Under the pieces are notes generated by a model. The model saw only the letters and a program-made list of their open reading frames with translations. It was not told the DNA's origin and ran no database searches. DNA of 45,169 nucleotides from NCBI GenBank assembly GCA_902582845.1, contig CACHTQ010000008.1, positions 1 to 45,169 on the forward strand, in the 5' to 3' direction. Positions 32,870-40,814 of the stretch are shown here, piece after piece. How positions within the stretch are numbered: the first letter of the stretch is position 1; every line of letters starts with the position of its first letter. A program made the translations under genes and the position numbers. Source of the stretch: an uncultured Pelagibacteraceae bacterium (GTDB lineage: Bacteria > Pseudomonadota > Alphaproteobacteria > Pelagibacterales > Pelagibacteraceae).

Positions 32870-33940
32870 ATGAAACCAATTTTTATGACTTACACAAAAA
32901 AAGACCTGATCAACTTAGCTGTTTGTATGGTTTTGAGTGTATTAATAATACCGACATTTATTAAAACAGAGTATTGGTACACCTCCATATTAATTCCTTG
33001 GCTTTGCTTGGCATTAGCTACTATCGGACAACAAATTGTAATGGGGTATACGGGACAATTAGCTTTGGGTGCTGCTGGGTTTATGGCTGCAGGTGCTTTC
33101 GCAATGTTTAATCTTATTTTAAGGGTGCCCGATCTTGGTTTTGTTGGCTCACTGATAGTTTCAGGTTTAATTGCTGCAGCTTTTGGAATTTTATTTGGTC
33201 TACCAAGTTTAAAGGTAAGAGGAATTTATCTAATGGTAGCAACACTAGCCTCACAGTTTTTTATTATATGGATGATAGATAAATTTGGATGGTTTAAAAA
33301 CTATGACTCTTCAGGAATTATAACAGCACAAGACATAGTAATCTTAGGAAAACCATTTACAACTCCATTAGCTATGTATTTTGTATGCTTAGCTGTGACC
33401 ACAATTTTAACTTTATTAGCTATGAATATGGCAAGAGGGAGTACAGGCAGAAATTGGATGGCAGTAAGAGATATGGATATAGCCGCTGAATCTATGGGAG
33501 TTTCATTATTAAGAACTAAAGTTCAAGCATTTGCTATCAGTGCGTTTTATTGTGGTGTGGCTGGTGCTCTTTTTGCATTTTGTTATCTAAAATCTTTAGA
33601 ACCAGTTGCTTTTGATATTAAATTATCTTTTAAAATATTATTTATGTGCATTCTTGGAGGACTTGGGACTATTAATGGTGCTTTTATAGGGGCAGCATTT
33701 ATTTTACTTTTCCCAGTTCTTTTAAATGCTATAGGAAATAATGTATTTCATGGAGCTATTGATGCCACAATCATTTCATCAATAGAACAAGTAATATTTG
33801 GTCTGTTGATGATAATATTTATGATATATGAACCTTTAGGAATGGCTAAGCTTTGGGAAAATCTTAAACAAAGTTTGAGATCAAAATTATTTTCGTCTGG
33901 TATTAAAAATCTTAAATCTTCAGCACAAAAAAGTGAATAA
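32870..33940 (+). CDS. Branched-chain-type ABC transporter permease (LivM class), second operon
   Basis: 356-residue permease. Markers are IGQQIVMGYTGQLALGAAGFMAAGAF, LKVRGIYLMVATLASQF, the coupling loop TGRNWMAVRDMDIAAESMGVS, and LGGLGTINGAFIGAAFILLFP. The C-terminal 25 residues are basic and serine-rich. Its last 8 bases overlap a GTG-initiated micro-ORF. Compared with LivM of the first operon it lacks the long insertion. Confidence 0.92.
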   Translation: MKPIFMTYTKKDLINLAVCMVLSVLIIPTFIKTEYWYTSILIPWLCLALATIGQQIVMGYTGQLALGAAGFMAAGAFAMFNLILRVPDLGFVGSLIVSGLIAAAFGILFGLPSLKVRGIYLMVATLASQFFIIWMIDKFGWFKNYDSSGIITAQDIVILGKPFTTPLAMYFVCLAVTTILTLLAMNMARGSTGRNWMAVRDMDIAAESMGVSLLRTKVQAFAISAFYCGVAGALFAFCYLKSLEPVAFDIKLSFKILFMCILGGLGTINGAFIGAAFILLFPVLLNAIGNNVFHGAIDATIISSIEQVIFGLLMIIFMIYEPLGMAKLWENLKQSLRSKLFSSGIKNLKSSAQKSE

Positions 33941-34016
33941 GAAAAAATTAATATTTGCTTTGATTATAGGAATATTAATAGGTTTGGTTATTGAAAATAA
34001 TTTTATAATTTCATAA
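33933..34016 (+). CDS. Candidate single-helix micro-protein (27 aa) closing the second ABC operon
   Basis: GTG at 33933 overlaps the end of the LivM-class gene by 8 bases; stop TAA at 34014-34016. The product starts MNKKKLIFALIIGILIGLVI and ends ENNFIIS: basic start, one hydrophobic helix with a glycine pair, short polar tail. It ends 4 bases before the convergent HPP gene. It parallels the micro-ORF after the first livM. There is no sequence similarity obvious by eye between the two, so conservation must be tested. Function unknown. Confidence 0.45.
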   Translation: MNKKKLIFALIIGILIGLVIENNFIIS

Positions 34017-34020
34017 AGAA

Positions 34021-34485
34021 TTATTTTTTACTAGGATAAGACTTTTTCAAAATAAATTTGTTTACAATTATTGCAAAAATAATAATTATAATTGATCCCG
34101 AAATTACAGGACTTATCAAGTAATCAAAAGAGACACTCCCAATAATAACTATTATTGGATTACCACCTGCAGGTGGATGAGTAACATTTAATAGGATCAT
34201 TAACCCAACCCCAAATCCTACTGCTAATGGGATAGTTAAAAAGATTGGTAATGGAACAAAGTTTAGAAAAAACAAACCTACGATGGCCGTAATTAGATGG
34301 CCAAAAAAAACGTTTTTCGGTTGGGCAAATGGACTTTCAGGATATCCATAAAGTAGAACCATAGATGATCCAAATGAGGCTAATAAAAATATTCCAAACT
34401 CAGTTCTGTAAGTTAAAAAAGTCAAAATCCCAATTGTGATAATTGAAAATAAACCAGCAAAAAAAGATTGTTTTAAATTACTCAT
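34021..34485 (-). CDS. HPP family membrane protein
   Basis: 154 residues with four or five hydrophobic helices. The name-giving HPP motif is present in LMILLNVTHPPAGGNPIIVI (near 100-119), along with ASFGSSMVLLYGYPESPFAQPKNVFFGH. HPP proteins are small integral membrane proteins; some have been linked to nitrite transport in plastids and cyanobacteria, which is not proof of function here. The start is 3 bases after the NifU/SufU-like stop, so the two form a pair. Confidence 0.88.
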   Translation of the reverse strand: MSNLKQSFFAGLFSIITIGILTFLTYRTEFGIFLLASFGSSMVLLYGYPESPFAQPKNVFFGHLITAIVGLFFLNFVPLPIFLTIPLAVGFGVGLMILLNVTHPPAGGNPIIVIIGSVSFDYLISPVISGSIIIIIFAIIVNKFILKKSYPSKK

Positions 34486-34488
34486 ATC

Positions 34489-34887
34489 CTAACTAGATAC
34501 TATCTTTTTTAAAGTTTTGAAAGGTAACAATATACAATCTTTTTTATTGATATTTTTCTTATTTATTAATTTTTTTAAAGAAATACATTTTTTATCAGAA
34601 ATTTTAACATCATCATTAAAATATAGTTCAGCCTTATCACATAAATCGTTAATTTTCTCTTTTTGATTATTAATGGAAATTTTTGATAACAAACTTGCTG
34701 AAGCTTGGCAATATACACAGGATTTTCCCTGGTAGCCAAAGTCTAAAATTTTTTCGTTTTTTAATATAAGCTCTATTTGCATTTCATCCCCACAAATTGA
34801 ATTTTTTAACTTTGAGACATGTGTCCGGTTCTTAACATCTCTATTGTTTGTCGTGTCAGCAGCAATATTTAGCACTTCTAAATCCAT
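34489..34887 (-). CDS. NifU/SufU-like iron-sulfur scaffold protein
   Basis: 132 residues of the IscU/SufU N-terminal fold. Candidate zinc/cluster ligands are C32 and D34 (ICGDEM), C57 (GKSCVYCQAS) and C118 (KKDCILLPF), with spacing like that of SufU; C60 is extra. The usual alanine or isoleucine stretch after the middle cysteine (CxxSxAS) is kept as CQASASLLS. A SufU-like protein can serve as scaffold or sulfurtransferase with SufS. No suf genes are next to it; the partner is the HPP gene. A 42-codon membrane-type ORF overlaps its start. Confidence 0.78.
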   Translation of the reverse strand: MDLEVLNIAADTTNNRDVKNRTHVSKLKNSICGDEMQIELILKNEKILDFGYQGKSCVYCQASASLLSKISINNQKEKINDLCDKAELYFNDDVKISDKKCISLKKLINKKNINKKDCILLPFKTLKKIVSS

Positions 34888-34984
34888 ATTTATTTTTAAT
34901 TATATGAAAATAAAAACCAATCAAGAATAGAAATACGTATAGCACAACTTTAAATGGAAAAGTAAAATTCATAGCTAAAGCCAT
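34856..34984 (-). CDS. Candidate small membrane ORF overlapping the NifU-like gene start
   Basis: ATG at 34984 opens a 42-codon frame, stop TGA at 34858-34856, overlapping the scaffold gene by 32 bases. The product starts MALAMNFTFPFKVVLYVFLF, has one hydrophobic helix, then a basic segment (IIKNKYGFRSAKYCC). The part inside the overlap is constrained by the other frame. It may be real or a chance frame in the leader; no good ribosome-binding site is seen. Confidence 0.3.
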   Translation of the reverse strand: MALAMNFTFPFKVVLYVFLFLIGFYFHIIKNKYGFRSAKYCC

Positions 34985-35029
34985 CTCATTTTTGTTGTAG
35001 TTATAAATTTTTAGATTTAATCTTGGCAG

Positions 35030-35935
35030 ATGCTTGAATTAAAAAATCCAAAAATCGCAGTGCCAGTAGTTTTGTTTGCGGGTATTTTGTGGTCTTTTGG
35101 ACCTCTCGTAGTGAGATATATGGATAATCCTAATCAAGTTCCATGGCAATATATTTTTGGAAGAGGATTAACAATATTTATTCTATTAAATCTTTATCTT
35201 TATTTTGAAGAAGGGATTAAATTTTATAAAAATTATCTTAAGATGGGTTACTCGGGCATTATTGGTGGAACAGGCTTAGGAATAGCTATGATAAGTTTTA
35301 TTTATTCAATTACAAATACATCAGCTGCCATTACCTTGCTCTGTCTTGCAGCTATGCCTTTTTTTACTGCACTTTTAGCTTTTTTATTTCTTAAAGAAAA
35401 AATATCTTTAAATGTTTGGATCTCTATTTTTATTGCAACAGTAGGAATTATAATTATGGCGTTTGGAAGTTCAGGCTCTAACTCTGTGATTGGTTTTATT
35501 TTCGGAATGCTTTCATCAATTGGATTTTCAGTTTTTTCTGTTACTTTGAGATGGAGGACTGAAACTCCTAAGTTTACTACAGTAGCTTTTTCAGGGTTAT
35601 TTTGTTTTGTTTTTTCATCAATAGTGCTCCTAAGCACTAAACAAGTATTTTTTTCAACAAGTTACAATGGTGCTCTATTTTCTCTTCATGGAACCTTAGT
35701 TTGTATGGGTTTAATTTTATATTCTATTGGCTCAAAAGCTATTCCTGCTGCAGAATTAACATTATTATCATTGACCGAGGTTATTGGTGGAATTTTTTGG
35801 GTTTGGTTACCTATCTTGGGCATAAATGAAGTACCTGATACTTACACTATAGTCGGAGGATTTTTTCTATTTATTTCATTAATTTATTACAGTTTAGTAA
35901 TGCGTTGGAATAAAAGATTTATAGCTTTAAATTAA
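35030..35935 (+). CDS. EamA/DMT-family transporter
   Basis: 301 residues, ten hydrophobic helices. First repeat: AGILWSFGPLVVRYMDNPNQ and AAITLLCLAAMPFFTALLAF with LFLKEKIS; second: SIGSKAIPAAELTLLSLTEVIG and WVWLPILGINEVPD. This is the YdcZ/RhaT-like EamA layout. It lies 9 bases upstream of the amidinotransferase gene, so export or import of a guanidino compound is a testable idea but not shown. A TTGG-CAG leader precedes the ATG with no clear ribosome-binding site. Confidence 0.85.
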   Translation: MLELKNPKIAVPVVLFAGILWSFGPLVVRYMDNPNQVPWQYIFGRGLTIFILLNLYLYFEEGIKFYKNYLKMGYSGIIGGTGLGIAMISFIYSITNTSAAITLLCLAAMPFFTALLAFLFLKEKISLNVWISIFIATVGIIIMAFGSSGSNSVIGFIFGMLSSIGFSVFSVTLRWRTETPKFTTVAFSGLFCFVFSSIVLLSTKQVFFSTSYNGALFSLHGTLVCMGLILYSIGSKAIPAAELTLLSLTEVIGGIFWVWLPILGINEVPDTYTIVGGFFLFISLIYYSLVMRWNKRFIALN

Positions 35936-35944
35936 TCTAGAAAC

Positions 35945-37066
35945 ATGAGCAAAGATAAAGTTATTGTTAATAGCTGGAATGAATGGGATCCACTTAAGCA
36001 CGTTATTGTTGGAAGAGCAGATGGTTGCTGTATACCTGCACCAGAACCTGCTTTAGATGCTAAAGTGCCTGAAGACTCAGATATGAAAGGTTCTCATGGA
36101 CCACGTACCAAAGATACAGTCGATAAAGCAAATGAATTGTTAAATAATTTTGCATCAATGTTGGAAAAAAGAGGAATTAAAGTTGATCGACCTGTTCCAC
36201 TTAATCATAATCAAAAAATTTCTACTCCAGATTGGGAAGTTGAAAGTATGTTTGGATGTATGCCAGCAAGAGACATCATACTTACAGTGGGTAATGAAAT
36301 GCTCGAAGCAACAATGAGTTATAGATGTAGATGGTTTGAATATTTAAATTATAGACCTCTTATTAAAAAATATTTTGAACAAGATAAGAATATGCGTCAT
36401 GAGACTGCTCCAAAGCCTAGATTGACAAATGCTGATTACCGTGAGGATTATTTGTCAGATAAGATTGGAATTCAAAAAAGACTTAAATGGACTGAGGAAA
36501 AATTTTTTGTAACTACTGAAGAAGAGCCCCTATTTGATGCAGCAGATATTCTTAGATTCGGGAAGGACCTAATTGTTCAACATGGTTTTACAACAAACTT
36601 AAAGGGGATTGATTGGCTTCGAAGACATTTTAAAGATCATAGAGTTCATGCTGTTAATTTTCCAGGTGATCCATATCCAATTCACATAGATGCAACTTTT
36701 ACCCCCATCAAAGAGGGTCTTATTATAAACAATCCTCAAAGGAGACTTCCAAAAGAACAAAGAAAATTATTTGAGAATAACGGGTGGGAAATTATCGATA
36801 GTGCTCAACCTGCTCATAACGAACCACCTCCACTTTGTTATTCATCAGTATGGTTATCAATGAATGTTTTAGTTCTTGATCCAAAAACAGTTTGTGTTGA
36901 AAAAAGTGAAGTTTACCAAGCGGAACAACTTGATAAGCTAGGAATAGAGGTTGTTCCAGTTGAATTGAGGGATGCATATGCATTTGGCGGCGGTGTTCAT
37001 TGTTGCACAGCAGATGTTTATAGAGAAGGTGAGTTAAAGGATTATTTTCCTAATCAAAAAAACTAA
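35945..37066 (+). CDS. Amidinotransferase (glycine amidinotransferase-like)
   Basis: 373-residue enzyme of the guanidino-group-modifying superfamily. It has SWNEWDPLKHVIVGRADG at the N-terminus, RDIILTVGNEMLEATMSYRCRWFE, then the catalytic set: aspartate in EEPLFDAADILRFG, histidine in PIHIDATF, and cysteine near 353 in GGGVHCCTADVYR. This is the arrangement of arginine:glycine (or inosamine) amidinotransferases, which move the amidino group of arginine to an amine acceptor. Glycine as acceptor would give guanidinoacetate. Length is close to the mature vertebrate enzyme. Its stop overlaps that of the convergent coiled-coil gene. Confidence 0.88.
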   Translation: MSKDKVIVNSWNEWDPLKHVIVGRADGCCIPAPEPALDAKVPEDSDMKGSHGPRTKDTVDKANELLNNFASMLEKRGIKVDRPVPLNHNQKISTPDWEVESMFGCMPARDIILTVGNEMLEATMSYRCRWFEYLNYRPLIKKYFEQDKNMRHETAPKPRLTNADYREDYLSDKIGIQKRLKWTEEKFFVTTEEEPLFDAADILRFGKDLIVQHGFTTNLKGIDWLRRHFKDHRVHAVNFPGDPYPIHIDATFTPIKEGLIINNPQRRLPKEQRKLFENNGWEIIDSAQPAHNEPPPLCYSSVWLSMNVLVLDPKTVCVEKSEVYQAEQLDKLGIEVVPVELRDAYAFGGGVHCCTADVYREGELKDYFPNQKN

Positions 37067-37800
37067 TTTTCTTTAGTTACATCAACTTTAAATTTTTCCA
37101 AACCAGAGGAAAGGTTTTTTTCAACTGGGCTTTCAGTTTTTTCAAATGATTTAAGTTTTTCTAATTCTCTTTGTCTTAATTTTTCCTCTCTTAAATTTTC
37201 TCTATGTTCTTTTGCTTTTTGTTCTCTATCAAATTTTTCTTCCCACTCTTTTATTTTGATATACTCAAGCTCTTTCTGTTTTTCTTCCTCTTCCTTGATC
37301 ATTTTTAAGGTTCTCTCTTTTCTTCTTTTTTCTTTAAGTTCAAGGTTTCTTTGTTCTTCTTCTCTAACTTTCAAATCAATATCTCTTCTATTTTGTGCCT
37401 CATCCCTAAGCTTTAATTCTTTTTCTTTAGCTCTTAGTTCCTTACTTATTAATATTAATTCTTCATCTTTTTTTACCAAACGTGACGCCTCTAGCTTTTG
37501 TGCGTCATCTTTAATTTTGATCTCTTTTTCTTTTAATCTTAATTCATCCTCACCAAACTTTAATCTATTGCTTTCTTTTATAAGTCTTTCCTCCCAAACT
37601 TTAAGATCTTTTCGTTCTTTAAGGATTTGATTTTTTTCCTTTAATTTTTCTAATTTGATAGCTTTAATTTTATTAAGTTCTTTATTTTTTTTATAATTAG
37701 AGAAAGCATTACTTAAAAAAGATTTAGGAGTTAGGTTACTAATCTTTACCATCCCAGTACTTTTTTTTGAATTTTTTTGTTTAATTTTTTTTCTAGGCAT
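37063..37800 (-). CDS. Long charged coiled-coil protein of unknown function
   Basis: 245 residues, overwhelmingly Lys, Glu, Arg and Leu, forming an almost unbroken coiled coil from about 35 to 230. An internal duplication is seen: ELRLKEKEIKIKDDAQ recurs 35 residues later as ELRAKEKELKLRDEAQ, which is five heptads. The N-terminus is basic (PRKKIKQKNSKKS); the C-terminus has no motif. No signal or membrane segment. It may be a structural, nucleoid or cytoskeletal element, but the sequence does not say. It overlaps the amidinotransferase stop by 4 bases. Confidence 0.75.
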   Translation of the reverse strand: MPRKKIKQKNSKKSTGMVKISNLTPKSFLSNAFSNYKKNKELNKIKAIKLEKLKEKNQILKERKDLKVWEERLIKESNRLKFGEDELRLKEKEIKIKDDAQKLEASRLVKKDEELILISKELRAKEKELKLRDEAQNRRDIDLKVREEEQRNLELKEKRRKERTLKMIKEEEEKQKELEYIKIKEWEEKFDREQKAKEHRENLREEKLRQRELEKLKSFEKTESPVEKNLSSGLEKFKVDVTKEN

Positions 37801-37973
37801 TTTTTATAATTTGAATAGAAACAAATATTTGACTTATTTTCAATATTTCAGTTTTGTAATGAGGTAATTTGTGCTTATTTTGAGTTTCAACCTGTAAGTG
37901 ATTAATTTCTGAAATATCTATAAAAATTCACAATTTTTTTGCATAAAACAAATCTAAATATTATTAAAGTTAA

Positions 37974-38609
37974 GTGAGAAAATTTAAAAAATTAATAATA
38001 GCTTGTGATGGAGAGTCAGCAAGTGGAAAGAGCACGGCTGCAAAACTCATCTCTAAAAAATACAAATTATTACTTATTAATTCAGGATTATTATACAGAT
38101 ATGCAAGTAAAGAAATCATTAATTATAAACCAAAGAACAGTATTAATTTTTTAAAAAAAAGATTTAAAAATATTTCTTATAAAAAAATAGTAAAATTTAA
38201 TCTACATTCTGAACAAATTAGCAACTATGCTGCTATTATAGCAAAAAATAAGAATATCCGAAAAATTATAAATGCTTTTCAAAAGACATTGATTAAAAAA
38301 AATAAAAAGGTTTGTGTAGAGGGCAGGGATATAGCTAGTAAAATATTAGCTAAAAATCCAAAATATGATTTAGCTTTTTACTTTGTGTGTAATGTTAAAG
38401 TTGCAAGTTATAGAAGATGGCTAGATATTAAAAAGAAGGTTTCCTTAAAAAATGTGAGAAAATCTTTAATTAAAAGAACTTCTATGGATAAAAAAAGAAA
38501 AAATAGTCCACTAATTAAAGTAAAAGACGCAATTTTAATAAGAACAGACAAATTAAATAAAAAACAAGTTTTATCTAAAATGTCAGAGCATATAGAGAAA
38601 CTTAGTTAA
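37974..38609 (+). CDS. cmk: Cytidylate kinase
   Basis: Phosphorylates CMP/dCMP with ATP. 211 residues; GTG start at 37974. The P-loop is DGESASGKSTAAK (12-24), followed by LLINSGLLYRYAS (the CMP-binding segment, usually DTGAMYR), CVEGRDIASKIL with the family GRDIG-like motif, and the lid region SYRRWLDIKKK. The sequence is more basic and lysine-rich than usual and the DTG is replaced by NSG, so it is a divergent but complete Cmk. 173 bases without a gene precede it. It overlaps the convergent MFS gene by 8 bases. Confidence 0.85.
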   Translation: MRKFKKLIIACDGESASGKSTAAKLISKKYKLLLINSGLLYRYASKEIINYKPKNSINFLKKRFKNISYKKIVKFNLHSEQISNYAAIIAKNKNIRKIINAFQKTLIKKNKKVCVEGRDIASKILAKNPKYDLAFYFVCNVKVASYRRWLDIKKKVSLKNVRKSLIKRTSMDKKRKNSPLIKVKDAILIRTDKLNKKQVLSKMSEHIEKLS

Positions 38610-39894
38610 TCTCTCTATTTTCCTCTTTAATTGGTTCGTCAATTGGTTCTGTTGTAGGATTAAGTTCAATTCCAGCTGGTGTAATTGTTTGAGGCATTGC
38701 AACAAATTGTGAGTCTGGATTTTCTACAGACTCTCTAACTCTCATTCTATAAATTCCAAAAGCACCTATTAAAGAATGAAAGAAAAATAAAAAAACAAAA
38801 AAACCATTTGAACCAACGAGGTCCATAAATATTGAACATAAAAAAGGACCACTCATAGCACCTAGACCAAATGTGAATTGAAGTCCTGCGCCCGCTGCAA
38901 CAAATTTATCCTTTGTAATATGGTCATTTGTGTGGGCAAGGATTAGTGAAAACATAGGCAAACTACAAAAAGAAAACAAGATAAAAAATATATAAAACCA
39001 TGTCTTACTTGTTGCTAATCCATCAGGTAAATACATCTGTCCAGAAACAAATATTGTAATGATAGCGAAAATTGCAGCTCCAAAAGTTGATGCAATAATT
39101 ACTTTCCTTCTATCATAAACATCAGAAATTTTTCCAACAGGAAATTGAGCAACTGCACCAGAAATTGCTAGTAAAAAAGTAACAATTGAAATTTCTAAAA
39201 TAGTAAAATTCATTGATGTTGCATACACCGCTAGTAGAGTAAATAAAGCAGACTGTATTGTGCCATAAAAAAAGGAACTAAACATTCCAAATGGAGAAGA
39301 TTTATAAAGTTCATTAAGTGACATAGCATTTATTTTTTTAAAAGTAGGTGGTTTTTTTTTAGTAAGCAAAATAGGTATTAAAGCAGCTGAAGTTATTACA
39401 GAAACTAATATGAAAGGTTGAAAATTTTTTGGAGCACTGAAATTTAATAAAAACATTCCAATCCCCATAGATCCATAAAGTATCACCATATAAATCGATA
39501 AGACACTTCCTCTATTTTTATTACTTGATCTATCGTTAAGCCAACTTTCAGCAACTGTGTAAATACAAACCATACTTATTCCAGTTAGAACTCTTAATAA
39601 GAACCATATAAATGGATGAATCAAAATTGAGTGAACTAAAATAATTAGTGATGCTAAAGATGCAAAAGCTGCAAAAACTCTGATATGACCAACCCTTGAA
39701 ATTATGTTCGGAATAGTAGCTGCACCTATGAAATATCCGATGAAATATCCAGACATCATAAACCCAGTTGCTGTCAAACTAAATTCTTCCTGTACAGCTC
39801 TTACCCCAAGTAATGATCCTTGGAAACCATAAGCCATCATTATGAAACCCATTCCTAAAAACAATGCCCAAGAATTCTTAAAAACTTTATTCAT
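38602..39894 (-). CDS. Major facilitator superfamily transporter
   Basis: 430 residues with twelve hydrophobic helices. The MFS loop 2-3 motif appears as GAATIPNIISRVGHIRVFA and the loop 8-9 counterpart as FPVGKISDVYDRRKVI. A long acidic, proline-rich cytoplasmic tail (about 40 residues, TPAGIELNPTTEPIDEPIK) follows the last helix. The family layout resembles the YcaD/sugar-phosphate type proteins; the substrate is unknown. Confidence 0.87.
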   Translation of the reverse strand: MNKVFKNSWALFLGMGFIMMAYGFQGSLLGVRAVQEEFSLTATGFMMSGYFIGYFIGAATIPNIISRVGHIRVFAAFASLASLIILVHSILIHPFIWFLLRVLTGISMVCIYTVAESWLNDRSSNKNRGSVLSIYMVILYGSMGIGMFLLNFSAPKNFQPFILVSVITSAALIPILLTKKKPPTFKKINAMSLNELYKSSPFGMFSSFFYGTIQSALFTLLAVYATSMNFTILEISIVTFLLAISGAVAQFPVGKISDVYDRRKVIIASTFGAAIFAIITIFVSGQMYLPDGLATSKTWFYIFFILFSFCSLPMFSLILAHTNDHITKDKFVAAGAGLQFTFGLGAMSGPFLCSIFMDLVGSNGFFVFLFFFHSLIGAFGIYRMRVRESVENPDSQFVAMPQTITPAGIELNPTTEPIDEPIKEENREIN

Positions 39895-39953
39895 AAAATT
39901 TGCGCTAATTATCTGCCATCTATTATTAAATCAAGACTTAATTGTGACGGTAA

Positions 39954-40814
39954 TCAAGATTTTTTCAATTTCAAAAAAGAGTGAATAGCGATTGTTATAA
40001 TTATGATGGTTCCACCTTGAAGTGTTTCAATACTAGGCTGTTCTTTAATAACAAACCAAACCCATATTGGGCCAATGATTGTCTCTAACAAGAAGAAAAG
40101 ATTTACCTCAGCAGCTGGTATAAATCTTGGAGCAATAGTTACTAAAACGAATGGTATTGCTACACAAAGAATACACATTAAAGGTACAATAATTAAGTCT
40201 TTTTCTACTAAGACAAAGCTTTCAATGAAAAACAGTGCAAAAGTAGCAACAAATAATTTACCTACAACTGCAGCAGGGACTAAATTTTTTGATTTTGCGG
40301 ATCTGATAGTGACAGCACCTACTGCAAGACCAATAGCAGTGATAAACCCCAGTATATCACCATAAAAATTACCAAGCTTAAGGGAGTCAAAGAAGATATA
40401 GATGATTGCAGCAAAAGTAACAATTATCGAAATCCACGTCTTTCTATCAGGAGGTTCTTTTAAAAACACTGCACCCAATATAGCTGATAACATAGGTGCA
40501 GTTGCGATCATTACCAGTGTGTTTGCTACATTAGTATTTTGAATAGAAACTACGAAAGTAATATTAGTAACACTGAAAGTAGCTATATATATAATACCGT
40601 GATAACCACTAGTAAAAAGTATTTTAAAAAAGTTAAGTTTGTAGATTAATAGCATCCCAAAGAAAACAGTTAAGAATGGAATTATTCCTCTATAAAAAAC
40701 AAGCCCCCAAGTATCAATGCTAGAAAGTCTGATAAATAAAGAGTCAGGTGTAATAAACATTACAGCCACAAAAGCAAGTAAAGATCCCTTTTGTTGGTCT
40801 GTTAAATTTTTCAC
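39954..40814 (-). CDS. EamA/DMT-family transporter
   Basis: 286 residues with ten helices. Blocks are VMFITPDSLFIRLSSIDTWGLVFYRG, NTNVANTLVMIATAPMLSAI with VFLKEPPD, and in the second half FIPAAEVNLFFLLETIIGPIWVWF with VIKEQPS. Its start overlaps the gshB stop by 4 bases, so it is co-translated with the glutathione synthesis genes; that link could mean export of a thiol or peptide, which is speculation. Confidence 0.86.
   Translation of the reverse strand: MKNLTDQQKGSLLAFVAVMFITPDSLFIRLSSIDTWGLVFYRGIIPFLTVFFGMLLIYKLNFFKILFTSGYHGIIYIATFSVTNITFVVSIQNTNVANTLVMIATAPMLSAILGAVFLKEPPDRKTWISIIVTFAAIIYIFFDSLKLGNFYGDILGFITAIGLAVGAVTIRSAKSKNLVPAAVVGKLFVATFALFFIESFVLVEKDLIIVPLMCILCVAIPFVLVTIAPRFIPAAEVNLFFLLETIIGPIWVWFVIKEQPSIETLQGGTIIIITIAIHSFLKLKKS

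Noticed and set aside
37256..37630. 124-codon serine/phenylalanine-rich plus-strand frame
   Set aside because: Reverse reading of the Lys/Glu coiled-coil gene; composition is what that repeat produces in antisense.
37801..37973. Possible small gene or RNA between the coiled-coil gene and cmk
   Set aside because: No open frame of useful length, no stable hairpin, no conserved element recognised.
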